A stretch of 38,957 bases of DNA from Bacteroidales bacterium (lineage in GTDB: Bacteria > Bacteroidota > Bacteroidia > Bacteroidales > P3): contig JAFVCA010000002.1 of NCBI GenBank assembly GCA_017479705.1, forward strand, positions 1 to 38,957, written 5' to 3'. The position numbers and the translations under genes are program-made. The notes beneath the pieces are model-generated. The model was not told where the DNA came from, did not search any database, and saw only the letters and a list, made by a program, of their open reading frames with translations. Every line of letters starts with the position of its first letter. Position 1 is the stretch's first letter. Positions 6,023 through 13,413 of this stretch are shown here, piece by piece.

Positions 6023-7768
6023 ATGGATTTTTGGGACATTCTACTGATTATTATCAAATTTGCAGGGGCCGTAGTGGTGTTCATCTACGGCATGAAACTA
6101 ATGAGTGAGGGTCTCCAAAAGGTTGCCGGCAACAAAATGCGCTCCATAATGGGCAAAATGACCAACAATACCTTCAACGGTATTGCCACCGGTGCAGCCG
6201 TCACCGCGGCCATCCAGTCCTCCACCGCCACCACCGTCATGGTCGTCAGTTTTGTCAACTCTGGGCTCCTCACCCTGGCTGGTGCCATAGCCGTAGTCAT
6301 GGGTGCCAACATCGGCACCACCATCACCTCATGGATCATCCTGCTCGGCATGGGCGGCAGCGCCGGGAAATTCGTCTTCCCCCTCATCATCTTTGCCCTT
6401 GCCGCACCCTTCCTGCTCACCAAAGGCGACAAGGCCAAATCCATCAGCGAATTCATCATCGGCTTCGGCATCCTCATGGTTGGACTCCAGTTCCTGCAGG
6501 ACGCCATGCCGGACCTCAGCCAGAACCCCTCCATCCTCCAAATGATGGACGGCTGGTCCGACTGGGGCTTCTGGTCCATCCTCATATTTATTGTTATCGG
6601 CGCGGTTCTCACCGTGCTCATCCAGGCCTCCTCCGCCGTCATGGCCATCACCCTCATCATGACCGCCAACGGATGGATCGGGTTCGACATTGCCGTGGCC
6701 ATCATCATGGGTCAGAACATCGGCACCACCCTCACCGCCAACGTCGCCGCCATGGTGGCCAACTCCGCGGGCAAGAAAGCCGCCCGGGCGCACTTTGTTT
6801 TCAACATGGTCGGCACCATCCTCACCCTCATCATCCTCTACCCCGAACTCAACCTTATTGCCTACCTTGCCGAATTCTTATCCGGCCACAAACCCGTCTT
6901 CGACTACCATCTGCTCCCCGTTGGCCTCGTGCCGCTGGCCATCACCATCTTCCACACCTTTTTCAACGTCATCAACACCGTCATCCTCTCCTTCTTCATC
7001 CCCCAGTTCATCAAAATCGTCGACCTCATGGTCAAAACCCCGCCCGAGGAATCCGAGGACGAGTTCCGCCTCCGCTTCATAAGTGGCGGCTTCACCAACA
7101 CCGCCGAGCTCAACCTCCAAGCCGCCCAGAACGAAATCCAGAACTTCTCCATGCGTATGCTGCGCATGTTCACATTCCTGCCCAGCCTGCGCACCGCCAA
7201 GGACGATGACGATTTCAACAAAACCCTTGAACGCATTGAGAAGTATGAGGGCATCTCCGACCGCATGGAAATGGAAATAGCCAAATTCCTCACCAAAACC
7301 GCCGCCGCCGACCTCTCCTCCGAAGGCTCGCAGCGGGTCTCCTCCATGCTCCGCATTGTCGACAACCTCGAAAGCATAGGCGACATCATCTACCAAATAG
7401 CCATGACGCGCAAAAACAAACGCGACGCCGCCGTCCACTTCGACCAAGGACTCAACGACAACCTCAGCCACATGACCGAGCTGGTCCAAAGAGCCCTCAA
7501 CATCATGGACGACAACATCCGCAACGACAACCACCACATCAACCTCCAAGCCGCCTACGACGCCGAAGAGGAAATCAACCGCTACCGCGACATCCTCCGC
7601 GCACGCCACCTCGACGCCCTCAAACTCGGCGTTTACGACTTTGCCATCGGCAATGCCTACAGCTCCCTCTACGCCCTCTACGAAAAGCTTGGCGACTACA
7701 TTATCAACATCTCCGAAGCCATCGACGACAGCGTCAAAACCGCCACCGTCCTCGGCGATGCCGAATAA
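6023..7768 (+). CDS. Na+/phosphate symporter family protein with PhoU-like C-terminus
   Basis: A 581-residue inner-membrane protein. The first about 330 residues hold two Na/Pi-cotransporter repeats (NptA/PF02690 type): the first with AAIQSSTATTVMVV and GANIGTTITS, the second with LIQASSAVMAITL and GQNIGTTLTA. The QSS-type motifs form the substrate and Na+ path in this family. About 10 membrane helices are expected. The C-terminal 200 residues are soluble and helical (PhoU-like), probably cytoplasmic and regulatory. It should import phosphate with sodium, although some family members export. It is the first gene of a plus-strand cluster with purM and a HIT protein. The gene is very rich in C-ending codons, as are its two neighbours. 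Confidence 0.9.
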   Translation: MDFWDILLIIIKFAGAVVVFIYGMKLMSEGLQKVAGNKMRSIMGKMTNNTFNGIATGAAVTAAIQSSTATTVMVVSFVNSGLLTLAGAIAVVMGANIGTTITSWIILLGMGGSAGKFVFPLIIFALAAPFLLTKGDKAKSISEFIIGFGILMVGLQFLQDAMPDLSQNPSILQMMDGWSDWGFWSILIFIVIGAVLTVLIQASSAVMAITLIMTANGWIGFDIAVAIIMGQNIGTTLTANVAAMVANSAGKKAARAHFVFNMVGTILTLIILYPELNLIAYLAEFLSGHKPVFDYHLLPVGLVPLAITIFHTFFNVINTVILSFFIPQFIKIVDLMVKTPPEESEDEFRLRFISGGFTNTAELNLQAAQNEIQNFSMRMLRMFTFLPSLRTAKDDDDFNKTLERIEKYEGISDRMEMEIAKFLTKTAAADLSSEGSQRVSSMLRIVDNLESIGDIIYQIAMTRKNKRDAAVHFDQGLNDNLSHMTELVQRALNIMDDNIRNDNHHINLQAAYDAEEEINRYRDILRARHLDALKLGVYDFAIGNAYSSLYALYEKLGDYIINISEAIDDSVKTATVLGDAE

Positions 7769-7808
7769 CAACCCACAACGACAACATCCATTCAAACACC
7801 ACGATACT

Positions 7809-8981
7809 ATGGACACATTAAAATACAACCTTCGAGGCGTCTCCGCTTCCAAAGAAGACGTCCACAACGCCATTAAGAACATCGACAAAGGCCTCTTTCC
7901 GAAAGCCTTCTGCAAAATCATCCCCGACTACCTGGGCGGCGACGACTACTATTGCAACATCATGCACGCCGACGGCGCCGGCACCAAATCCTCCCTCGCC
8001 TACCTCTATTGGAAAGAAACTGGCGACATGAGCGTCTGGAAAGGCATAGCCGTCGACGCCGTGGTCATGAACCTCGACGACCTCCTCTGTGTGGGCGCCG
8101 TGGACAACATACTCCTCTCCTCCACCATAGGCCGCAACAAAAACCTCATCCCCGGCGAGGTCATCAGCGCCGTCATCAACGGCACCGAAGAGTTCCTGCA
8201 GCAGATGCGCGACCTTGGCATCGGCATCTACCTCACCGGCGGCGAAACCGCCGACGTAGGCGACCTTGTCCGCACCATCATTGTCGACTCCACCGTCACC
8301 GCCCGCATGCGCCGTGCCGACGTCATAGACAATGCCCACATCCACGCCGGAAACGTCATCGTAGGCCTTGCCTCCTACGGCCAGGCCACCTACGAGGACC
8401 AGTACAACGGCGGCATGGGCAGCAACGGCCTCACCTCTGCCCGCCACGATGTCTTCTCCAAACACTACGCCCAGAACTTCCCCATGAGCTACGACCACAA
8501 CCTTCCACCCGAAGTGGTGTATTGCGGCAGCCGCCGCCTCACCGACCCCACCGAAGTGCCCGGCATCGATGCCGGCAAGATGGTCCTCTCCCCCACCCGC
8601 ACCTACGCCCCCGTCATTCGTCGCGTGCTTGACCAGTACCGCCCGCACATCAGCGGCATGATTCACTGCAGCGGCGGCGCGCAAACCAAGGTACTCCACT
8701 TCATCGACCACCTGCACGTCGTCAAAGACAACCTCTTCCCCATCCCACCACTCTTCCGTATGATTCATGACGAGAGCGCCACCGAATGGAAGGAGATGTA
8801 CAAAGTGTTCAACATGGGGCACCGCATGGAAATCTACACCGACGAGAACACGGCCCAAGGCATCATCGACATAGCCCGCTCCTTCAACATCGACGCCCAA
8901 GTCATCGGCCACGTCGAGGCCAGCGACACCCCGCAGGTCACCGTCGCCACAGAACACGGAACATTCATCTACAACAATTAA
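7809..8981 (+). CDS. purM: Phosphoribosylformylglycinamidine cyclo-ligase (AIR synthase)
   Basis: A 390-residue enzyme of purine biosynthesis that closes the imidazole ring of FGAM with ATP to give AIR. Family landmarks are HADGAGTKSSLAYLYW near residue 52, the metal and ATP-binding VDAVVMNLDDLLCVGA, the glycine-rich TGGETADVGD, and GMGSNGLTSARHDVF. It is longer than the approximately 345-residue E. coli enzyme, in keeping with Bacteroidota PurM. The frame is open further upstream, but ATG 7809 gives the typical N-terminus and the upstream extension is low-complexity and overlaps the symporter gene. It lies 40 bases after the symporter stop and 14 bases before the HIT gene, so all three probably share a transcript. 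Confidence 0.95.
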   Translation: MDTLKYNLRGVSASKEDVHNAIKNIDKGLFPKAFCKIIPDYLGGDDYYCNIMHADGAGTKSSLAYLYWKETGDMSVWKGIAVDAVVMNLDDLLCVGAVDNILLSSTIGRNKNLIPGEVISAVINGTEEFLQQMRDLGIGIYLTGGETADVGDLVRTIIVDSTVTARMRRADVIDNAHIHAGNVIVGLASYGQATYEDQYNGGMGSNGLTSARHDVFSKHYAQNFPMSYDHNLPPEVVYCGSRRLTDPTEVPGIDAGKMVLSPTRTYAPVIRRVLDQYRPHISGMIHCSGGAQTKVLHFIDHLHVVKDNLFPIPPLFRMIHDESATEWKEMYKVFNMGHRMEIYTDENTAQGIIDIARSFNIDAQVIGHVEASDTPQVTVATEHGTFIYNN

Positions 8982-8995
8982 ACACCCTCAATACC

Positions 8996-9388
8996 ATGGC
9001 ATCAATATTTTCACGCATCGTAGCCGGCGAAATCCCCTGCTACAAAGTTGCCGAAACCGACAACTGTCTCGCCTTCCTCGACGTCAACCCCGTGGTCAAA
9101 GGCCACGTCCTCTGCATCCCCAAAAAGGAGGTCGACTACATCTTCGACCTCGACGAGGACCTCTACTGCGACCTTCAGCGATTTGCCCACCGCGTGGCCC
9201 GCGGCCTCAAAAAGGCATGCCCCTGCGTCAAAGTGGGCGTCGCCGTGCTGGGTCTCGAAGTGCCGCACGCGCACATCCACCTCGTCCCCATGCAGACCGA
9301 AGCCGACCTCAACTTCCATCACCACATCAAGATGGAACCCGACGAAATGCAAGCTCTGGCCCAAAAGATTGCCAGCTGCATAGAATAA
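8996..9388 (+). CDS. HIT-family (histidine triad) hydrolase
   Basis: A 130-residue HIT protein with the N-terminal SIFSRIVAGEIPCYKV and the catalytic triad PHAHIHLVP (about residues 90-98, HxHxH plus hydrophobics). Such proteins hydrolyse nucleoside phosphoramidates or AMP-linked substrates in the cytoplasm; the precise substrate cannot be read. ATG 8996 is chosen because it gives the conserved start MASIFSRI; the open frame upstream overlaps purM. It follows purM by 14 bases and ends in a strong terminator. greA, which often neighbours a HIT gene in Bacteroidota to my recollection, lies nearby but on the opposite strand with two copper-related genes between. Confidence 0.95.
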   Translation: MASIFSRIVAGEIPCYKVAETDNCLAFLDVNPVVKGHVLCIPKKEVDYIFDLDEDLYCDLQRFAHRVARGLKKACPCVKVGVAVLGLEVPHAHIHLVPMQTEADLNFHHHIKMEPDEMQALAQKIASCIE

Positions 9389-9406
9389 CGCCACTCGCAA
9401 CAAACA

Positions 9407-9440
9407 ACGGAGGGCGCCCCGACAGGCACCCTCCGTTTTC
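9407..9440 (+). terminator. Terminator of the symporter-purM-HIT cluster
   Basis: ACGGAGGG (9407-9414) pairs with CCCTCCGT (9429-9436), with a further GCC/GGC pairing after one mismatch, followed by TTTTC. It lies 18 bases after the HIT stop codon. Confidence 0.88.
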
Positions 9441-9488
9441 ATTTCCATTCAAGCCCGGCCCCGCCGCGCTATCGGGAACTTCTACAGC

Positions 9489-9611
9489 CGCTCTTCCGCC
9501 ACTCGCCTTAGGTCATCCCGCAACGACTTCATCAACATTTCTCCCTCCTTCGTTGGGCAAACAGAACAACAAATGTGGGCCGCCGAACCCGTGGCGACTG
9601 GAGGAAGAGCG
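9489..9611. repeat. Dispersed intergenic repeat, copy A
   Basis: This stretch between convergent genes shares spaced exact blocks with 30868-30981: CTTCCGCCACTCGC (9493-9506), CATTTCTCCC (9536-9545) and CGTTGGGCAAA (9551-9561), with identical spacing of 43 and 58 bases in both copies. Its ends are inverted: CGCTCTTCC (9489-9497) with GGAAGAGCG (9603-9611), plus GCCAC/GTGGC inside. No coding content is evident. It could be a small non-autonomous mobile element or a degenerate structured RNA or terminator family. Confidence 0.6.
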
Positions 9612-9612
9612 A

Positions 9613-11520
9613 CTATGCCCATTTGAGACGTAGGCTGTTCAGCACAACACTGACGGAGCTGAAAGCCATCAAGGCCGAAGCCCACATGGGGGTAATCTGG
9701 AAATCGAGCACAGGGCTGAGGGCTCCGGCGGCAAGGGGGATACAGACAACATTGTAGATAAAAGCCCAGAAAAGGTTCTGGCGGACGGTGCGCACGATGC
9801 GCGCCGAAAGGTGCATGGCCTCCGGGATGCGGCGCAGGTCGTCGCCCATAAGGGTTACTTGGGCCACCTCCATGGCCACGTCGGTGCCGCGAGCCATGGC
9901 TATGCTCACATCGGCGGCGGCAAGGGCCTGGGAGTCGTTGATGCCGTCGCCCACCATGGCTACACAGTGGCCCTGCTGCTGAAGGTAGCGGACGAGGTCC
10001 TCCTTGTCCTGTGGGACAACGCGGCTGCGGTAGTGTTTGATTCCTGCCTGAGCGGCCCAGTAGCTGGCGGCATCGTCGCGGTCGCCGCTCATCATATACA
10101 GTTCCACCCCTTGGGCTTTCAGCTGGTCCACCGCCTCGCGGGCGTGAGGCTTCAATTGCTCGCGTTGATCAAAGGGAATGTCGTCCGTCTGGGTGGTGAA
10201 GTCGATAGCCTGGTTGGGAATGGTGAGGGTACCCGTCTTGTCGATGACAAGGGCGTCGACGCGGTGCAGCTGCTCAATGGCTGCGGCATCCTTGACCAGG
10301 ATATTCTTCTGCGCCGCCTTGCCAATGCCCACCATCAGAGCCGTGGGGGTTGCAAGCCCCATGGCGCAGGGACAGGCAATGACCAGTACGGAGACGGCCG
10401 AAAGGAGAGCGTGGGGCAGCTGGGCAACGCCTCCCAAAGCCAGCCAGAGGACAAAGGTGAGCAGGGAAAGGCCGACCACCACGGGGACAAAAACAAGCGC
10501 CACACGGTCCACCACGCGCTGCACAGGAGCCTTGGAGGCCTGGGCCTGCTGCACCATGCGGATGATGCCGGAAAGGACGGTCTGTTCGCCCACCGAGCGG
10601 GCACGCATGACGAAGGTGCCTTGGCGCACAATGGTGCCAGCAAGCACGCTGTCGCCTTTGTGCTTGGCCACGGGAAGGGGCTCGCCGCTAATCATGGACT
10701 CGTCGACATAGCCCTCGCCGCTGCGCAGCACCCCGTCGACGGGCACCTTGTCGCCGGCACGGACTTCGAGAAGGTCGCGCGGACGGATGGTGGAGACCGG
10801 CACATCGGCAACCTCGCCGTCCGTCACAAGCCGGGCTGTCTTGGGGGCAAGACCCATCAAGGCACGGATGGAGGAGGCCGTGCTGCCTTTGGCGCGTTCC
10901 TCAAGCAGACGGCCGGTGAGGACGAAGGTGATGATCATGATGGCGGCATCGAACCAGACGTTGTTCTCAATGCCGCGCGAGGTCCACACCTGCTCGCCCC
11001 AAAAGGTGTTGAAGACACTGAAGAGGAACGAGATGGAGGTGGAGAGGGCCACAAGGGTGTCCATATTGGCACTGCGATGACGCAGTTGGGTCCACGCCGA
11101 ACGGTAGAACTGGCCGCCACAATAGAACATGCCAGCGGCGGTGAGGAGAATAAGAATGAGGTTGCGCGGCAGGGCACTGCCCGCAGGGTGCCACAGCATG
11201 GAGATGGCCATGACGGCAACGGCAAAAAGCCATGCAACGATGGTGCGCCGACGCAAGGAGAGGTAGGCGTGACGCTCAATGTCGTCGCTGTTACGGTCGG
11301 GTTCTATGACGAGGTCGTAGCCTATAGCAGCCACTTCGCGTTGCATGTCGGCAAGGGTGATGGCATCGGGGTCGTACTCTATAAGTGCAGAGCGTCCCGG
11401 TAAAGATACCGAGACGCTTTGTATTCCCTGCAGCGATGCCAAGCGACGCTCGACATTGGCCGAACAGGCTGCACACATCATGCCCACAACGGGGATGGTG
11501 CAGGTGGTAAGGGTTTTCAT
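9613..11520 (-). CDS. Copper-type P1B ATPase (CopA-like), apparently lacking the nucleotide-binding domain
   Basis: A 635-residue heavy-metal-translocating P-type ATPase from ATG 11520; an ATG at 11541 adds 7 residues. In order: N-terminal HMA domain with GMMCAAC (about 13-19), membrane helices, A-domain with SGEP (about 278-281), metal-site CPC (383-385, IACPCAMGLATPTAL), phosphorylation DKTGTLT (D427), hinge GDGIND (524-529), then final helices with YN and MxxSS (AFSSVS), the pattern of Cu+ pumps. Between DKTGTLT and the MSGD motif only about 50 residues remain, where CopA normally has about 150. The N-domain with its HP motif (SEHPL-type) is missing, yet both flanks are in frame and intact. 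It overlaps the upstream HMA gene by ATGA. Role: probably Cu+ export, but ATP binding must be unusual or lost. Confidence 0.88.
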   Translation of the reverse strand: MKTLTTCTIPVVGMMCAACSANVERRLASLQGIQSVSVSLPGRSALIEYDPDAITLADMQREVAAIGYDLVIEPDRNSDDIERHAYLSLRRRTIVAWLFAVAVMAISMLWHPAGSALPRNLILILLTAAGMFYCGGQFYRSAWTQLRHRSANMDTLVALSTSISFLFSVFNTFWGEQVWTSRGIENNVWFDAAIMIITFVLTGRLLEERAKGSTASSIRALMGLAPKTARLVTDGEVADVPVSTIRPRDLLEVRAGDKVPVDGVLRSGEGYVDESMISGEPLPVAKHKGDSVLAGTIVRQGTFVMRARSVGEQTVLSGIIRMVQQAQASKAPVQRVVDRVALVFVPVVVGLSLLTFVLWLALGGVAQLPHALLSAVSVLVIACPCAMGLATPTALMVGIGKAAQKNILVKDAAAIEQLHRVDALVIDKTGTLTIPNQAIDFTTQTDDIPFDQREQLKPHAREAVDQLKAQGVELYMMSGDRDDAASYWAAQAGIKHYRSRVVPQDKEDLVRYLQQQGHCVAMVGDGINDSQALAAADVSIAMARGTDVAMEVAQVTLMGDDLRRIPEAMHLSARIVRTVRQNLFWAFIYNVVCIPLAAGALSPVLDFQITPMWASALMAFSSVSVVLNSLRLKWA

Positions 11521-11726
11521 ATCGAAAGATCGTAGCCGCAATCCTCGGCAGTCTCCTGCATCTGGGCAGGGGTCACACGGGAAGAATCGTAAGTTACTTC
11601 TACTTGTTTAAGCTCGACACTGGCCTGAGCGGCCTCGACACCGTCAAGACGGAGCAGGGCTTCCTCAAGACGTTTCTTGCAGTTGGGACAGGCCATGCCC
11701 TCGACGGGGAAAAGACGTGTTTCCAT
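11517..11726 (-). CDS. Small heavy-metal-associated (HMA) domain protein, CopZ-like
   Basis: A 69-residue single ferredoxin-like HMA domain with the metal-binding motif GMACPNCKKRLEEAL (10-24) and the closing strand DCGYDLSI. It probably carries Cu+ in the cytoplasm and hands it to the ATPase encoded next. It starts 13 bases after the greA stop codon, and its TGA overlaps the ATPase ATG (ATGA at 11517-11520), which supports coupled translation of chaperone and pump. The gene is easy to miss because the open frame continues far upstream through greA in another frame; ATG 11726 is the only start that yields a complete HMA domain. Confidence 0.88.
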   Translation of the reverse strand: METRLFPVEGMACPNCKKRLEEALLRLDGVEAAQASVELKQVEVTYDSSRVTPAQMQETAEDCGYDLSI

Positions 11727-11739
11727 GACAGAGGAGGGT

Positions 11740-12213
11740 TTAGCGTTCAACGGTGAGGATTTCGAATTGCATGGTGCCGGCAGGGACAACGACGTCGACG
11801 GTGTCGCCCGCACGCTTGCCCAAGAAGGCTTGTGCAAAAGGCGAGGTGACGGAGATTTTTGCCTCTTTGAGACTGGCTTCGCTTTCGGGAACAATGGTGT
11901 AGACCTGCTTGGCATTGTTCTTGATATTGCGGATGGTGATTTTAGAAAGGAGCAATACCTTTGAGGTGTCAATCTTGGACTCGTCAAGGAGACGGGCATT
12001 GGCAACGAGGTCCTGAAGCTTGGAGATACGGGCTTCGAGATGGCCTTGGGCCTCTTTGGCAGCATCGTACTCGGCATTTTCGGAGAGGTCGCCTTTGTCG
12101 CGTGCTTCAGCAATGGCAGCAGATGCGGCAGGACGCTCAACAGCGATGAGGTGGTGGAGCTCGTCTTTCAGCTTCTGCAACCCTTCTTCACTATAATATT
12201 TGATTTCTGACAT
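11740..12213 (-). CDS. greA: Transcription elongation factor GreA
   Basis: A 157-residue GreA of standard length. The N-terminal coiled coil contains the conserved ARDKGDLSENAEYDAAKEAQ (about 37-56), whose acidic tip (DLSENAEYDAA) enters the RNA polymerase secondary channel and stimulates cleavage of backtracked RNA. The C-terminal FKBP-like domain includes VTSPFAQAFLGKRAGD. It is the first gene of a minus-strand cluster with the HMA protein and copper ATPase. No clear TAnnTTTG element is seen in the 40 bases between it and the terminator at 12246-12281, so its promoter is not assigned. Confidence 0.97.
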   Translation of the reverse strand: MSEIKYYSEEGLQKLKDELHHLIAVERPAASAAIAEARDKGDLSENAEYDAAKEAQGHLEARISKLQDLVANARLLDESKIDTSKVLLLSKITIRNIKNNAKQVYTIVPESEASLKEAKISVTSPFAQAFLGKRAGDTVDVVVPAGTMQFEILTVER

Positions 12214-12245
12214 GATAGATTTAAAGATTTGAAATGTGAAAGCGT

Positions 12246-12281
12246 TTAAAAATTAGGAAAGGCTATGAAAGCCTTTCCTAA
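12246..12281 (-). terminator. Terminator of the secDF to PorV/PorQ operon
   Basis: An 11-base-pair perfect stem, TTAGGAAAGGC (12253-12263) with GCCTTTCCTAA (12271-12281), has a 7-base loop and is followed on the minus strand by TTTTT. It lies 23 bases after the stop codon of the PorV/PorQ-like gene. Confidence 0.92.
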
Positions 12282-12304
12282 CTTTGTTTTATGTGATTTC
12301 CCTC

Positions 12305-13390
12305 TTAGAATCGGAAGGTGCCTCCGATGGCATGGGTGCCGCGAAGGTTGGCACTGGTGCGGTAGGAGTAGTCGATAGTAAGATAGGTGGGATTGTCACT
12401 GCCTTTCTTTGACAGGGGCACATCGACAGAGGCACCGGCACAAAGACCCGTGTTGGCGGTGGTGCGGAGGCTCTCGTCGAAGATGTCGGTCTGGTAGACA
12501 TAGCCGCAACGAAGGTTGAACATGTTGAGCAGGCTGTATTCTAAACCAAGAGAGAAGTTGTCCTTGAGGAAGGCGTTGGAGGTGAAGGCACCGGCAACGG
12601 TGAGACGCTGGCTCAGGGCTTCGAAGAGGAAGTCGTAGGAGATACCGATGTTGAGGCAGGTGGGAAGCTCCATGTTGCTGGCACGGAACTCGGCAGTCAT
12701 ATTGTTACCTGCATCGTTGACAAAGGTGAAGGTCAAACCAGTACCATCGAAACTAAAGGCAGGCCCCCAGTTTTTCAGGCTGATACCGAATTTGAGTTCA
12801 TCGTTGGCACCGGTGACATACTGAATACCAGCATCGATGGCAAAGCCACTGGCAGAGATATTGTCTGTGGACTCACTGATGATCTTGATGTTGACACCAC
12901 CACGAATGGAGGCAGTGAAGATGTGAGAGTAAGCCACATTAATATTCATCAGAGTGGGCGAGAAGGTACCATTGATGGGTTCAGGACTCTCGACAGTGGT
13001 CTTGTCAATATCGCCAAAGCCCATAGACATGAGGCTGATGCCCATGACACCACGGTCGAAGAGGCGAATGCCAAGACCAAGAGCGTTGATAGAAGCACCG
13101 CTGTTAAGACCACGGACACCACCATAGAGCATGGTGTTGGTGTAGGTGAATTCGAGTTTATTGACGTAACTGAGACCAGCGATGTTCGAATAGAAAGCAT
13201 CCAGGCCACGAACATTGGCCACATTGGCACTTCCCCAGCCAGTGCTGCGGGCCCACGGGTTGATAAGCAACTCCGTGGCACCAGCAGTACCTCTACGCCT
13301 GTCGTTACCAGCCCAAACGGACTCGGCGGACATGAGTACCATGATGGCTACTACAGCAAATATTCTAATTATGTTTTTCATTTCTGTCAT
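12305..13390 (-). CDS. PorV/PorQ-family outer-membrane beta-barrel protein
   Basis: A 361-residue exported protein. A signal peptide (about residues 1-27, ending near SVWAG) is followed by the family's opening pattern of GATELLINPWARSTGWGSANVANVRGLDAFYSNIAGL, where a Gly/Ala/Asn-rich stretch precedes the first barrel strands. The rest alternates as amphipathic strands and ends in aromatic F (GGTFRF), typical of an outer-membrane barrel. PorV carries T9SS cargo to the attachment complex, and related PorV/PorQ-family proteins occur in many Bacteroidota, often beside surface proteins. An ATG at 13381 (MKNIIRI) is an equally good start. It is the last gene of the operon, 23 bases after the 1609-residue protein, which it may help to secrete or anchor. 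Confidence 0.8.
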   Translation of the reverse strand: MTEMKNIIRIFAVVAIMVLMSAESVWAGNDRRRGTAGATELLINPWARSTGWGSANVANVRGLDAFYSNIAGLSYVNKLEFTYTNTMLYGGVRGLNSGASINALGLGIRLFDRGVMGISLMSMGFGDIDKTTVESPEPINGTFSPTLMNINVAYSHIFTASIRGGVNIKIISESTDNISASGFAIDAGIQYVTGANDELKFGISLKNWGPAFSFDGTGLTFTFVNDAGNNMTAEFRASNMELPTCLNIGISYDFLFEALSQRLTVAGAFTSNAFLKDNFSLGLEYSLLNMFNLRCGYVYQTDIFDESLRTTANTGLCAGASVDVPLSKKGSDNPTYLTIDYSYRTSANLRGTHAIGGTFRF

Positions 13391-13413
13391 TTTTAAAGAT
13401 TAACAAACAGTGC

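Noticed and set aside
6878-7921. A 347-codon open frame on the minus strand, rich in Val, Asp, Glu and Gly
   Set aside because: It spans the symporter tail and the purM start in antisense and reflects their C-ending codon bias.
9811-11403. A 530-codon open frame on the plus strand
   Set aside because: It is antisense to the copper ATPase, with a composition rich in His and Gly and no domain.
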